Shown here piece by piece: positions 1 through 12,303 of a stretch of DNA of 64,000 nucleotides. The notes under the pieces were generated by a model that had not been told where the DNA came from, made no database searches, and saw nothing but the letters and a program-made list of their open reading frames with translations. The DNA lies in assembly GCA_029721515.1 (NCBI GenBank), contig CM056567.1:11939007-12003006 (forward strand). Direction: 5' to 3'. A program made the translations under genes and the position numbers. How positions within the stretch are numbered: position 1 is the first letter of the stretch; every line of letters starts with the position of its first letter. The stretch is from Synanceia verrucosa. Taxonomy: Eukaryota; Chordata; Actinopteri; Perciformes; Synanceiidae.

Positions 1-209
1 CTCTGTGGACTTGTTCTGATAATTGCAGTAGAGCTGAGGTGTGCCCAGCATTGCCTCAGTGAAGACGGCCAGGAAGCCCAGGGTCTCCACAAACAGCGTA
101 GAGTCCAGGAAGAGGTAGGTGATGTAGGCTGCCATCAGCGTGAAGGTCAGCACGCACTGCATGTAGTCCACGAAGCGACTCCACAACCAGAAGTAGTTCC
201 AGTCAAAGT
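1..209 (-). CDS. slc66a2: slc66a2 coding exon 3 (cut by the window edge)
   Basis: Acceptor cacctttag precedes ACTTTGAC. Encodes residues 113-182, with two hydrophobic segments and the second PQ motif (GTPQLY). It ends in KSTE at the window edge. In the human protein the exon boundary follows about here (STE/G), so the donor is probably only a base or two outside the window. Confidence 0.93.
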
Positions 210-3200
210 CTAAAGGTGCACAACATGGAGAAATCCCAAATAAGCCCACAGAAATTAATATTTTTCACAGCTCTAGTACTCAAGGGAGTAGTTTTCAACC
301 AGCTGGCCATTACTGGCATAGTAACAGAAAAAGTGTGTGATGTTTGCTGTTCCTGTAAAAATAAGGGGAGTAAAGCAAAGGTGTTGATGACAAAAAAAAA
401 AAAAATAAAAAAGATGAAGTAACTAGTAGCTGTTAACTAGTTGCTATTTTTCAGCAGCTAGCACAACACGGTGTATAACATGATCTGTGGCTCTGTGTGT
501 GGAAAAATAACCATGATAATGTCATCAGGATTATTGTGTTTTTGGAACTTGATACACAATGCGGTCAGATGTTTAAGATTTGACCTTTTATTTTTGAATT
601 TCTCTCTTATGAGTGCTCAACTTAATGGAAGTATCATGTCATTTAATGATGAATTCAGTTCACATGTTGGTACTACATGTGGTCATTCCATAGTTTGATA
701 GCATCTGAATCCCTCCTACATTTATGATACACAAATTGTGGTTTCAGTTTTGGGTTAGTTAGTCAGCTGTGTCTTCTCTACTCATTTTTACTTATATTTT
801 CCCATCTCGTCTCTTCTTCAGCACTAGAGGAAACAATCACCTGGTAATCCCGTTTGTTCTTTTTTGAGCCATATCAACGAAAGAAAGCAAAAACTCTATT
901 ATTGTGTTAATTTTTAACTAACCTCACACTTGAATTGCAAATTTTCACACAACTCCCACTATCTCCTTCTTGTATTTAGGAAAAAAATATGCCACTATCA
1001 CAAATAGGCCATCTGAATTGAATTTGGGCTTATTCTCATTCAGATTCTTGTGAAACTGGAGCTTTTAACTGCACGGTTTTGAGCGAGGAAGCTTTGCCAG
1101 AAAGGGTGAAGGTTGTAATTGTATTTTCCACACAATGGTAAAGGGCTGGGTGGGAATCTGGACACTGATGAATCTGTTTTCTGACCTAACACCTCTTGTG
1201 TGGGTCCGCTCTCCAAGGAAATGATCAGATAAAGATTCTGAACACAGCGACATCAGCTTCCTGTAATAACCAAACAGCCAATTCTAATCATACTGTGATG
1301 AAGGCCGCAAAGCAGTAACTGCCTCAGGGACTATTTCAACTGTAGCTGATGAAGGAACAGCCACAATAAACAATGTCAGACATCTTTACCTCTAATTTCC
1401 TCTCTGCTGAAACCATTTCTACATATATGTTATGAAGGTGTGAAAAACTGGTTTAATGTGTGAGCAGAGGAAACAGTTTATCGTGAAAATCAAATCATGG
1501 CTGAGAGCGAAAGATGTTTCTTTGCAGCTGTAGTGGAAATGAGATTTCTACAACCCTCAAATGCAATAGAGCCAATTTGTTTAATCATGTTTAAATGAGG
1601 CTCTTTTTATCTAAGAGGCACATCTAGGTACTCCGAGGAGGCCTCCTGTATGTAAGCCTCAAGAGATGGGCCTATACAGAATATAAAAAAACACAAGCCT
1701 TTATGACAATTTCTGGTTTAATGAAGTATTTTATTATTAGAGAATTAATGCTGACTGGCTCTGACATTTACATGGCATTTGTGCATGAGTACGCACGTAG
1801 TCTGGCTTTGCAATATTGAGCCAATCCAATTGTTCCATTCTGGTAGATAAGTTAAACAAATCTCATAAACATAACCAAATAAATCTCAAAGAGCAATTCA
1901 GACCAGGTCACAGAGCCCTGTCTACCCACCACACATCACTATCTCCATGCAAAACCCTCAAACTATGCAATTACATAACACAGTGTGTTGAACAAAAGCA
2001 AGCAAAGCGAACCATTCTTAACAGCTGTAACAGGGCATGTATTTCTATTTCTCAGTATAATCAAGACTATCCTTTGAGAGCTGTTATGCGTGTTGTATGT
2101 TTATTCTGTAGGTGTTGTAGCTGCAGATGCCTGGTGATGAGGCTGTGGAGCCCTGCTGGCTGTAGAGGACTGTGAATGTGGGCCAACTAGCACCAGGCTG
2201 GCACTGCCTGATAACAAGCAATCAGGGGCAATAGAGCAGTGTTCAACACCAAGCTGGCTGCTAAAGGCACACACAGCATGAACATGTGATACATTTAATA
2301 TATGGCTCAAAGTGATGATACGATGGGACCCCAGCAACATACAGTAGTAGCAGTAGTTGGTAGGAACCATGAAAACATTACAGTGTTTTGCTTCGCTGGA
2401 TAGGCTACACACAGAACAGTGTCACACGTGTTAAATCAGCTTTAACACATTTACTCAAGCGTGTAAAATCCCCTAAAAGAGATCTAAAAGAATAGTGAAC
2501 AGTGAATTACTGCAAAACTGCTGAAATGCTCTAATGTATACAACCGACCTGTGGGTGTCTCTGTAAAGCAGCCACACAAATACAACAAACAGAGAAGAAG
2601 AAATAGAGCATGTGGTATCATGTGTAACAACAATGAAGAAACACAAGTAAAAGCGCATGCGCAGGAGGTGCGATTCAAGAAAGATCAGTGTAGGCTGTAC
2701 ACATGGAAATTACATGGTGGCGTTTAGGGATTTGGTCACTCTGGGAGGCAAATTCAAAAAAAAAAAAAAAAATAAAAAAATGAGCGTATATGGGCTCCTG
2801 AAATGTTGGTTCCGCATGGACAAAACAACCATATGACCTAATTAAAGTCATATTCCAACTCTATCACTATCAGTTTGTTATTAAGTCTATTTTTCTCTTG
2901 GGGAGTCTTCACAGGTCCTAAAAGTTTAGGTCAAATGTAGGTTAACTTCTTACATTTCATTTGAAAAATACATACCAAACTTCTTAAGACTTGGGGTTGG
3001 GACTGGGGAGATAATCACCTGCTCAGTTCTTAACATAAGTTATCATAACTCTTTCCTGCTGTCTCTTTTGTCAAGGAGTAGAGAGTGGATGAGGAGAGAT
3101 AATGCATGAAATTTTCAAGATATTTCTTCCATCTTGCAACTAAAGTTGGGGGCCGGGGGATTCTGCAAAAAACAGAACACCTTTCTTACAATCACTTATG

Positions 3201-6200
3201 GCTCTAACAAGAAAGACAACATTGTGATTATGACACACTTTTCAATTATTTGTGCAGTCGTCATCTCCTGGCTCATGTTTTAGTGATTACGCTCCCTTCG
3301 TGCCACGGTTGTGCTGCCGTCAACCCTTAATCCTGTGTGCACACTTTGAAGATGCATGCCAACCTGCCTTCAAATCTGAGGAGCAGCAAATGTAAAAACA
3401 GCGTCTTTTAGGCAGATCAGTGTCACATCATTCCGTAATGACCACTAAGGGACATTTATCACAGTACCGTACCTTAGCCATACTTCCTCTCTTGCTGTGC
3501 CACTTGTGTACCCTGAGGGCATCCTCCTCTTCCATTTTTAATCCCTGTGCTGTGTGGCAGTCGCCGTAACACTGTGTGGGAACAGACTGGAGTTGCATAC
3601 AATAGACTCCCCGTGGTGGCCAAACGTCTTGTGCTCAGCTCAGTTTGAAGTCCCACAGGGTTGCAGTACATGTGTAGGAAGACACAGGTCAGAGTTGGAG
3701 ATTTCAATCCCTTGTTTACCAACTGTTCCCTGCCAGCATTGGTTAGGCTCTGGAAAAGTCTATGAGGGTAGTTGAAATAATGGCTTGCTGTCACTCAAAA
3801 GCACCCGTGGGAGAAGTGGGAGCATTACAGTTATAACAATCTGGGAAATTGAACCTCAGATTTCATTCACTACTGAAATTTGGACAGGGGGCTTTTTCAC
3901 AATGACTAATGGGCTTTCACTGCCAAGCCAAAGCACAGCAACTTTTCTGCGGCGCCACCTATATTCTTGTATAAAAAGGACTGGAAATCAGGCCTCGATG
4001 GCTCCTTCGGAGGGGACAAGTGCATCTGCAGGATACAGTGATTTATTCTAAGCTGACAGACCCTCATGGCACCAGAATGAGCAATGAGCCATGACCAAAC
4101 AATAGAAAGAAATGGACATCTCTTGTATTGCCATGTCCCTTTGTAACATCGTTAGGCAAACATCCCTGTGGTAGGAGATCACTCCATCATTGTGACATCA
4201 TCAAGCTCACTGTGGATGAATTTGTGAGTGGGGACAGGTTACAAAAACCGGCGTCTGTTTCTGGCATTTGTGGATGCCATTCCAATAAACCAGTTATTTG
4301 ATTTCAGTTCACTGCCCTCTGTAATGAAAAATGTAACGTCACGTAGCTAAATGCTAACGTTCCTCCTTATAGCCTAGCAGAACAATACAACCTCTTGATT
4401 TTATATATTGAGTGAAATTTTTATGAACCACCTATTATATATTATATATTGTGTATATATGGATATAAGTGACCTTAAGATAGGCTAAAATAATCTATTA
4501 TTCATCCCACTATAGGGCTGATTTCCATGTTACAGCAGCAAAGTGGATAGTGCAACATTATAAAAAGGGCCCATACAGGAATATAAAGTATATGAACTAA
4601 GAATTAAAATGTGTTCTTTCAAAAAAACATTTGCAAAACCAGGCAAAATGTGTGCATCTCAGTGCAGAACTTCAGAGTTTACTCCAGAATATCACCAAAT
4701 TTTCCCGTGCGTTACTTCCCAGACACACAGATGTGCTGACTGGAACAAAAGCAAAGACCTCCCATTCGCAGACTATTTACAGCTGAAATATCAAAAACTA
4801 ACAGAGTGATTGAGGATGTGGTGTTGACTGAGCCACTGCCTCATGGAGACAAACATAACAAGCTACCCTGGAGTCTGAAGCCACAGACACCCTCAAGCTT
4901 GAATGCAGGATTTTCAATCACGGAGAAGAGCCTTCGTTTGATGGTTTGCTTGCTGACACAAATTTATTAATGGCATGTGTTGCTGGGTTCCCTTCGTCAG
5001 GTCTTCAAAACAACCAGAGGTTTGACTCTGACACACATTAGTTGAGTAAAACTTTCCCCACTGTTACCTCAGAACTTTTCCTACAAATATTTCATCTCAC
5101 TTCCAAACCCTTTTAGCTCCACCTGAGTGATTACCAGCCTTTCTGATCCCGATACAGCCAAATGATCTGATCTCTTAATCTCCTTAAAGGATTCCAGCAG
5201 GCAGCCGTCCATATAAACCCACTGAGCAGCTATTACACCAGGATTTCTCCCATTTTAAAAATAAAACCGCACATACTGTACAGCACAGAGGTGGCACGTC
5301 GCAGGTGTTCATTTTAACCTATCATCACGTAAAATCAGCTACCAAAGTACACACTATGAAGTGCAATGTCTCTGTAGAAAATGTTTACAGCCATTCATAT
5401 CTATTATACAATAGCCTTGTGTGGTCATCATAAGGAGTTCTCTCAAAAGTCTGCTGAACCAATGCCCAGGTGTTTGATGGAAGTGCCTGGTGTGATGATG
5501 AAGCGGTGTCGCTATAAGAATAAATGAAGGCTTTAGAGAACATAAAGGGAACAAACTGAACAATAAGAGAAATGAAACGGTTGAGAATATGTCCCACTGA
5601 TGTTATATACAGTTGCTCCAGGCCTCTACAGTGATGCTGTGTGTCTAACCGATCCACAGCTCTGCATCCGATCTTCACTTCTTCCTCTCTCTGCCTCATG
5701 GTGCCAACAACAGCACAGCAACAACACGCTTACTGTCGATATTCCCACTACAGCATCAATAATCAAAGAACATGCTGTTTTGTCAAGTCCAGTGTTGCCT
5801 GGCACAGTTCACTGATCGATGGCCATTCAGAGAAGCCCTGCAAAGTCAGCAGCAATGTACACATACTGAAGGAAATGTCATCCTCCTCCTGTGATGTCAG
5901 AAACAAGCTGAAAGCCACAATGTTGGTGAAAAATAATTTTACTTTTCAGCTCCTGCTATTCACAAAATCATCTGACCAAATATCCACCAAGAAGGAACAA
6001 AACAGCCCCTCAATACCAAGCCATCTAGTGGGCAGCTATAATACTATAACCTGCTGAGCTAAGTGAACTCTGTGCGGCTACACATCATACAATTACTGTT
6101 TCCTACTGCCATCTAGTGTCCAGATCAGGGACAAACTGCATTAATACTGTGGATGGTATACAGTGTGCACTTGATACAGTTGTTTTAAGAAAGGCAGATA

Positions 6201-9061
6201 CACTAAAAATTGCACCCCAAGCAATAACTAAAAAGTGTTTTTCCCCCACAGCAGACACCGATAACACCAACAATAACAAAAACAACTGATCTAGATTCTT
6301 CATTATTTATTTCATTTTACCAAGGAAGTCTGCGTGACAGCAGGAGCAACCAAGTAGTAATTTGCTCTAAAAGGTCTGTTACTTGTTACTCCATATTTTT
6401 CTTACTGTTAAGAAATCCATCAAAAAGACCAAAACCAACAATCCATTAGAACGTCTCAAGTTAGTTTCCTACTTCAAACGGAGATTAAATTTAACATATA
6501 ATTACATTTATTAAATAAGTAATAAATTTTTTAAAACAGCTGTTTTTTTTTAGAAAACCAGCTAGTTTTCAACAAATATTACTCAAACGGGACAAAAAGT
6601 ACATTTAACGGGGGTTATTTTCAGCAGCAGGATGGTGTATATGAGATCGGACATTAAGTTCAGTGTGTGTTCATGGTAATAAAGGAAAAATGTCACCCAG
6701 TGCAACAGTAGGGAACAGTGTGAGTCATTGCTGTGTCTTTAAAAGACAAAAACGGCGCTCTATGGCACAGAGGAAGATAAATACATAGGCTAAATCAGGC
6801 TACCAGTTAGTCAATTCTTTGTTATTATTTTTTTCCTTGTCATTGCAGGCACAACCCTAAATTAGGTACTACTAAATGCTATGTTTAGACAGCTTGTATT
6901 TTCAAGCATTTTGAGAGGATAATGAGGTTGATTTGGAAATAAGTATTAAAAAAATTCAACGAAACTATCAATGGAAAAAAAAACACAAGCGCACACACAC
7001 ACCAACATATTCTCATACAACAGTGTACGATAGTGCTAAGCAGACACCCCACCCCACAGGTTTCTTGACATATCATGTCATATTATTATTACTGACCTAT
7101 TATAAAATGGGCATTGTGCTGAGACCAAGTGTAGTTCAAAGAACAATATTAAAAAGCTTATTAGAAGACAACATCAATTTGTATAAAACAGCCCTTAATG
7201 CCTTGCATTCACATTTCAGGGCGGAGTAAAATAAGCATGCACCACTTTAAGAGCAGTTAAACACACACAGGAATACATTTCAGATTTCAGCATTATATGT
7301 ATATATCAAGCAATCATTTCAAACTGCAAAAACAAATGCAAAAAGAGTCAGAAAAGCTAAAAGATCAGTCAGTCAGTCAGTAAAAGGCTTGAAACTGTAC
7401 AATCAACAGGTTTGTCTACACTAACGACTAATAACCTGCCAGAAGCTTTTGATTTCATATACATGGCAGATTTAAGCACAAACAATACATGCAAAAAATA
7501 GATGCATTTAAAGCATCACAGCAGCTACAAAATGTGGTAAATATGTTCCATGACTCAAACATGGATACAACAGCAGGACTACATTACATGCAGGTGAAAT
7601 GGGTTCATGCTTCATCCAGACATGTCTTAAATGGTGTTAGTCAACAGGTTAGTGGTGGCTGGGCTGAACCACACTGGGGCATCATGCACAAGAGAGACAG
7701 AGATGGAGGGCAGATGAACTACAACTTATGTTTCATGGCAGACACAGGAGGTTCTGTACATACCCAGAAAGAGCCTCTTAGGGATTCTGATCTCCTCGTC
7801 CTTACTGTCTGTTGCTACAGACAAAAAAAATAAAGAAACAACACAGGGAAAGAAGAAAAGAGCTTGGTTTTCTTCATGTTTTCAGCAAAGTCAGAGGAGA
7901 CCCGTGATGTGTCAGGTTACTGAACTTGGGCTTGACTTCGTGAGTTATTGGTGACATTGCAAAACTACAGACTCGCAGATTAGTTAGATCACTGAATATT
8001 ACAGTGATCCAACAATCTGTGAAGTCTGTCTAAAAGTTGTCTGGAAATAGAGTTGTCCTTTATTTCTTTTTTTTTTGCTAACTGGCCTACAGCTACAGGT
8101 TTTCCTTCATGAATGGAGACTCCAGTAATTTAACAAATTGTGTACTTGACTTTCATTCTTTCAATGTGTATTTTGTCATCTGACATAAAGCCTATAGACA
8201 TTCACATTCATTGCCCCAAGTGTCTTCCCTTCCCCTCTTTTCAGACTGCTGCAGGGATGGTAGCATGGCTGAAGCATCTGATCTTGGAGCAGGAGTACAT
8301 ACCACTGCATACAACACGTGATACAGGCTTAAACACATGACTAAACCACAGAGAGCTGCTCCTTGTTTTTTTGTTTGCTAAGGGCTGTACATAAATGATC
8401 CACTACATCAACATGTACGAGAGACACTTTTGTTAACTTAATTGCAACTTATTATGGGCTTATTTCTAAGAGCCCATAATGAGCATAATGATAATGATTG
8501 TAATTTTGGTCAATTACTAATATCTTGTAACTGTATTACTGTTAACAGAATAATACAAAGCGTCCAAGCATCTATCGACTATTTTAGACAGGTACTGCTG
8601 TGAAAAATGTGATGCTTTCAAGTGTTCTCTAAATAGAGAAATACTGATTTTGGAGGGTTATTTTTGAACCATCTCTTAACAAACACATCATGTCACAGGC
8701 AACATCCGTCGGCGTAGTTAGGTGACGTGGAATTTGCTACAAGTGTTGAAGCAGGTTGACCTGGATGATTATTCAAACATCAGTGTGGTAACTCACACAG
8801 GGAAGTAAAGAGATCTTTTAAAACTGTGCTCATGAACACATTCACTATGATATGTTTATATCACACAATTATTGCACATTACACACACAAAATGACTTGT
8901 GTGTAATGTGCAACTGAAAAATATATGTATATATACTAACAGAGTGAAAAAATGTAATTTCCCTCATTGAGGGATTAATAAAGGAATTCTTCTTCTTCTT
9001 CTTCTTCTTCTTCACAAGATCACATCTCTATCACACATTCTCATACTGTACCTCCCCACCA

Positions 9062-9095
<34 letters not shown>

Positions 9096-10035
9096 ACACA
9101 CAATCACTCAGTCACACAGCGAACCGAGATAACTCAAGCTTTATTTGTTAAGGGGCCCTGCAGAGGGTTTTCTGACCTATGAAGGAGCGTCTCTTGGTGC
9201 TGAGTTCAGTGGCCATGCGGACGTTGGTGCACAGGTTCAGCATGATGAGCATGGTGGCGATCATGACGATGCTCTGCCAGAGCAGCAGCGTCTCGAAGTA
9301 GCGGCCAAATCTGATGGAAGAAAACAGAGAATGTGTGAACCTACTATGTCAAATGTAGCACACTTGAAGTGACGTAATACACATGCTTGATTTTCTATGT
9401 GTTATAGAAACTGTAAGGGACCCATGTGTTTGTGCCTACCTGGTTAGTACTATTGTTTAACTTATTAAATGGAATGCAACTATCAATTTAAGCCCTTTTC
9501 CGAATAATTATAAAATTGAATCCAGCCTGCATCCAGTGTACCAGCAGCTGCTATTAACTTAATTTGTGTGAGTGATGTGTTTATCATAATTTGTGTCCCC
9601 ACTTCAGTAGGCGGCAGCAGCGCAATAGGAACGCCTAAGACTATCACTTCTAAGCCGAATTTTAGAGAATATCCCATTGATTCAAGAAACACTCTGAGTC
9701 TTGCTCCATTTGACATATACTTTGGTTTATTGGTGAAAGAATATTGAATTGATCGGTTTTTGAATGGAGGTTTGGCACCACTTACAACATAAGCTGGTCT
9801 GTCTACAGTGAGTGAACAGGATGATGTGTTACCTGAAGAGTATCCGTAGGATGTTAGCCACCAGGAGGACCAGGCACACGTATGTGGAGAACCCCTCTGC
9901 ATTCTGAGTCCGACGGATGTCTCGGTACTGGGGGATGTAGGGCACCAACCCACCAAACACCATGGCACCAGCAGCGACCCACGACACCAGGTTGTGAAAC
10001 ACCAGCACAATCTGCTCAAACACCTCATCCTCCAT
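1..10035 (-). CDS. slc66a2: slc66a2 (PQLC1), PQ-loop repeat membrane protein, 5' part (coding exons 1-3)
   Basis: Three coding exons on the minus strand (9833-10035, 9177-9310, 1-209) join in phase to give residues 1-182. The human protein is about 271 residues, so roughly the last 90 lie past the left edge. It is a polytopic membrane protein of the SLC66/PQ-loop family, which also contains lysosomal cystine and cationic amino-acid exporters; for this member the substrate is not firmly known. First PQ motif: VPYIPQYRDIRRTQNAEGFS, with P35-Q36. Second: EAMLGTPQLY, with P170-Q171. Hydrophobic segments lie near residues 15-32, 50-66, 80-97, 128-147 and 151-167. The start is the ATG at 10033-10035 (MEDEVFEQ); a GTG six bases upstream is not needed. 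The gene is head-to-head with hsbp1l1, as in human. Family assignment is very secure. Confidence 0.95.
8872..8913. repeat. Perfect 16-bp inverted repeat
   Basis: Arms TTGCACATTACACACA (8872-8887) and its exact reverse complement (8898-8913) flank a 10-base loop. It lies just upstream of the retroposon tail. Confidence 0.85.
8940..9014 (+). repeat. LINE/SINE-type 3' tail with (TTC)n
   Basis: The stretch reads TTTCCCTCATTGAGGGATTA, then ATAAAGGAATTC and about seven TTC units. A short stem (CCCTCATTGAGGG) followed by AATAAAG and a microsatellite tail is the usual 3' end of several teleost non-LTR retroposons. The 5' limit is unclear and the element appears 5'-truncated. Confidence 0.6.
9064..9092. 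repeat. (CA)n microsatellite
   Basis: About 14 uninterrupted AC units, followed by degenerate CACACAATCACA units, inside slc66a2 intron 2 and 85 bases from exon 2. Confidence 0.95.
9177..9310 (-). CDS. slc66a2: slc66a2 coding exon 2
   Basis: 134 bp, with acceptor ccatcag before ATTTGG and donor GTCAGA after TTCATAG. Encodes FGRYFETLLLWQSIVMIATM and the following loop to RRSFI (residues 68-112). It matches the second block of human PQLC1, and phases 2/1 fit both neighbouring exons. Confidence 0.93.
9311..9832 (-). other. slc66a2: slc66a2 intron 1
   Basis: 522 bp. On the minus strand, one frame stays open for about 116 codons from 9832 to 9483 (containing SLKFGLEVIVLGVPIALLPP). It is not the frame of exon 1 and matches no family I recognise. 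Confidence 0.7.
9833..10035 (-). CDS. slc66a2: slc66a2 coding exon 1
   Basis: Encodes residues 1-67 and two bases of codon 68. On the minus strand it ends CTCTTCAG with donor gtaaca. Reading into the intron meets a stop at once (AGG TAA). It contains the first PQ-loop motif and two hydrophobic segments. Confidence 0.95.
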
Positions 10036-12258
10036 GTTCACTTGCTCACCGGTCCAACACCTGGCGCAAGAAGTTGTGAGGTGACGCCAGTTGACTCAAT
10101 GGAGACGGTAAACGGTGTTTATGCTCCTCTGGTTCCTTGTGGTGACTTTCGTGCTTTCCATGCGCAGACAAAGAGGCAGCTAGTGCCACGCCATCACAAG
10201 CCCAGCAGTGTATCAGAAACGATGAGCCGGGGGGGGCTAACGATTCAGTAATATCTGAATACAAAACAATTAATGATAACACCAATAGTCACTGTACCGA
10301 GAGAACGACGCTCACTGAAGGCAGCGGTAGTATGTGTAGAGGTGGTGACGAACATTAATCTGCTCAATTTGTTTAAAAAAAGTCAACACTCTTGATGCTA
10401 GCCTGTGTTTTTTGAAAGGGCTGCTCTGAACTCAGAAGAAGAAACTAAGAAGGTTCCAGAAATGGTATAAAAATCCCTTGGCACTGGCAGTACACTCGAA
10501 ACTAAATGTACAGTTTTTTTTACGATTGTTTCCTCGCTGGTTGGTCCGTATTAAGAGTGTTTCTATCGCGGATATAGAAAAGTAATCGGTTTCGATTCTA
10601 TACTGGAGCACTCACTTCCGGGAACGTATTACGTCACGCGTTACGACAAAGATGTACGATTCAATCAAGATAGTTCACACACCACCGATACTGTCATGAT
10701 ACTGTCGTACTTGTGGGCAGTAAGGGCCTATAAGACTGACAGGGGCACTAAACAAATATTAGAACATAAAGTTTTTAGTGGAAAATTATGAACGTATCGT
10801 CCCAAATAGACGATTTAATTTACAAGGGACTATTAAAACTAACAATTTACCTTTTCCCTTGTTTTTGGCAGAAAGTAAACATCCAGTGTGCAGAATGTTG
10901 CATGCATACCGGCACAGTGTCATATTCTCATGCTCACAGTCACTAAATATTACACAGTAAGTAATTCTACTATACAAAAGCTGCAAGGTAGAGAAATCTG
11001 AAATCTTTGAACTGGGCTCTGGAGGTGTGGTTACAGCAACTGTGCACAACTGGTGACACGGCCAGTGGCGGGGCCCTGATATCTTTTCATTGAGGAAAAA
11101 AAAACCCCCGGCTGTGCCCCTGTCCAGCTCCCAGGGCCCCATGAGTTAATCCAGCCCTGCTGCAGGTAATTAATATTGTATTGAGGAGTAACATCCATTG
11201 CAGAAAGGGCCTCTTATTCTTTCCTCTTATTATCTCACTCTGCCTGTGTTTTGCCTCTCTTAAATGTTTCATATAACCTGGTTTACTGTAGTTGTCTTAT
11301 TGCTAAGCATGTCACACCAGTTCAAATGCAACACAGTCACCAAGAGTGACTGTCACTGACACAAAATCCAGATTATAAAGACTCATAAGGTTTTAATGAA
11401 AGTTATGTAATCCTTGTGGCAGACAGGCTCCTCACTCATCTGTCACTGTGATCCAGGATAATCTCTTATATAAAAAGCAAAGCTCCGTGTGGGGAGAGGG
11501 AATAGTTCCTACTTCTCTACATCACACAGGATACAATGACCTGTCAGGCAGGATTGACTGGTGTACAAAGAGTTAACAGGGATGTTTTGCCCATATGCAA
11601 CCATGCATACATTCTAGTGCAGATGACTAAATCAAGCCAGTCAAAGGAAGTCACCACGGGACCGGAAATGCACCTTCATAATAAAATCGCATCGCACGTT
11701 ACGTTAAGGGAAATCTTATTGTATCAAATAGTCAGAGGCACTTTAACACACAGTTACAACTGTATAAAACATAGTGTTGAGGCTGCCTTCACATTTTGTA
11801 CTGTAGACACATTTTCCACCCTAAAAGTTAGTTTATATTCAACATACACATCCTTGACTGACACTTAGCAGCGTGACTGTGATGTCATTATGAGGCAATA
11901 CAACATGTTTTTTGTATATCAATATATGTGAAAATGTTCCTAGCTTCATATTGATATGTAAATTAAGCTACAATCATTAAGATGCAATCATTAATTATTC
12001 TCTCTCTTGAGACTTCACTGTAGGAAAACAAAGCATTCTTTAACTGACCTTTATTGTGAAATGATGGACACTACAACAGGAAGTTGTATTGTTTTCACTG
12101 CCGACGCAATTTACCGCAAAGTTCTGGGAGTCCCTGTTAACGTTTTTGAGAGGAAACTGAGTGCAGATTTACACAGTCGATGTTACAGCCCAGTGTAAGA
12201 GCAGCCACAGGCAGATTATATGGCCCATATTCAGGTTCCATCGATATATTGAGAAACG
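10036..12258. other. Divergent intergenic region, slc66a2 / hsbp1l1
   Basis: 2.2 kb between two start codons pointing away from each other. It must hold both promoters and 5'UTRs. A CpG-containing patch with ETS-like and CRE-like sites lies at 10615-10640. No coding exon recognised. Confidence 0.7.
10600..10660. promoter_or_regulatory. Candidate promoter element (ETS + CRE-like sites)
   Basis: ACTTCCGG (10615-10622) is a full ETS-type site. It is followed by ATTACGTCACGCGTTACG, with a CRE/ATF-like TTACGTCAC. Both are common in housekeeping promoters, and CpGs are locally enriched against an AT-rich background. It is about 580 bases upstream of the slc66a2 ATG. Which gene it serves is inference. 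Confidence 0.35.
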
Positions 12259-12303
12259 ATGTCAAGAACAGACTGCAAGGCAGCTAAAGACATGACACAG
12301 GCG
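12259..12303 (+). CDS. hsbp1l1: hsbp1l1 coding exon 1
   Basis: 15 codons, MSRTDCKAAKDMTQA, with donor gtaagt at 12304. It aligns with the N-terminus of HSBP1 (TD.K...DLT). Confidence 0.8.

Larger units (their letters stand above)
210..9176 (-). other. slc66a2: slc66a2 intron 2 (9 kb)
   Basis: AT-rich intronic DNA. It holds a poly-A run at 2758-2779, AT-rich simple sequence at 4430-4460, a (CAGT) run at 7364-7381, a perfect hairpin at 8872-8913, a LINE-type 3' tail with (TTC)n at 8955-9014 and a (CA)n at 9064-9092. Short open frames on both strands match no family I recognise, and I take them as chance. Confidence 0.8.

Noticed and set aside
7489..7833. 114-codon plus-strand frame in slc66a2 intron 2
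   Set aside because: No domain, composition like the surrounding intron, and no splice or conservation sign.
9483..10028. 181-codon minus-strand frame over slc66a2 exon 1
   Set aside because: Its first part is exon 1 read in the wrong frame. Only the intronic part is kept, as a low-interest finding.
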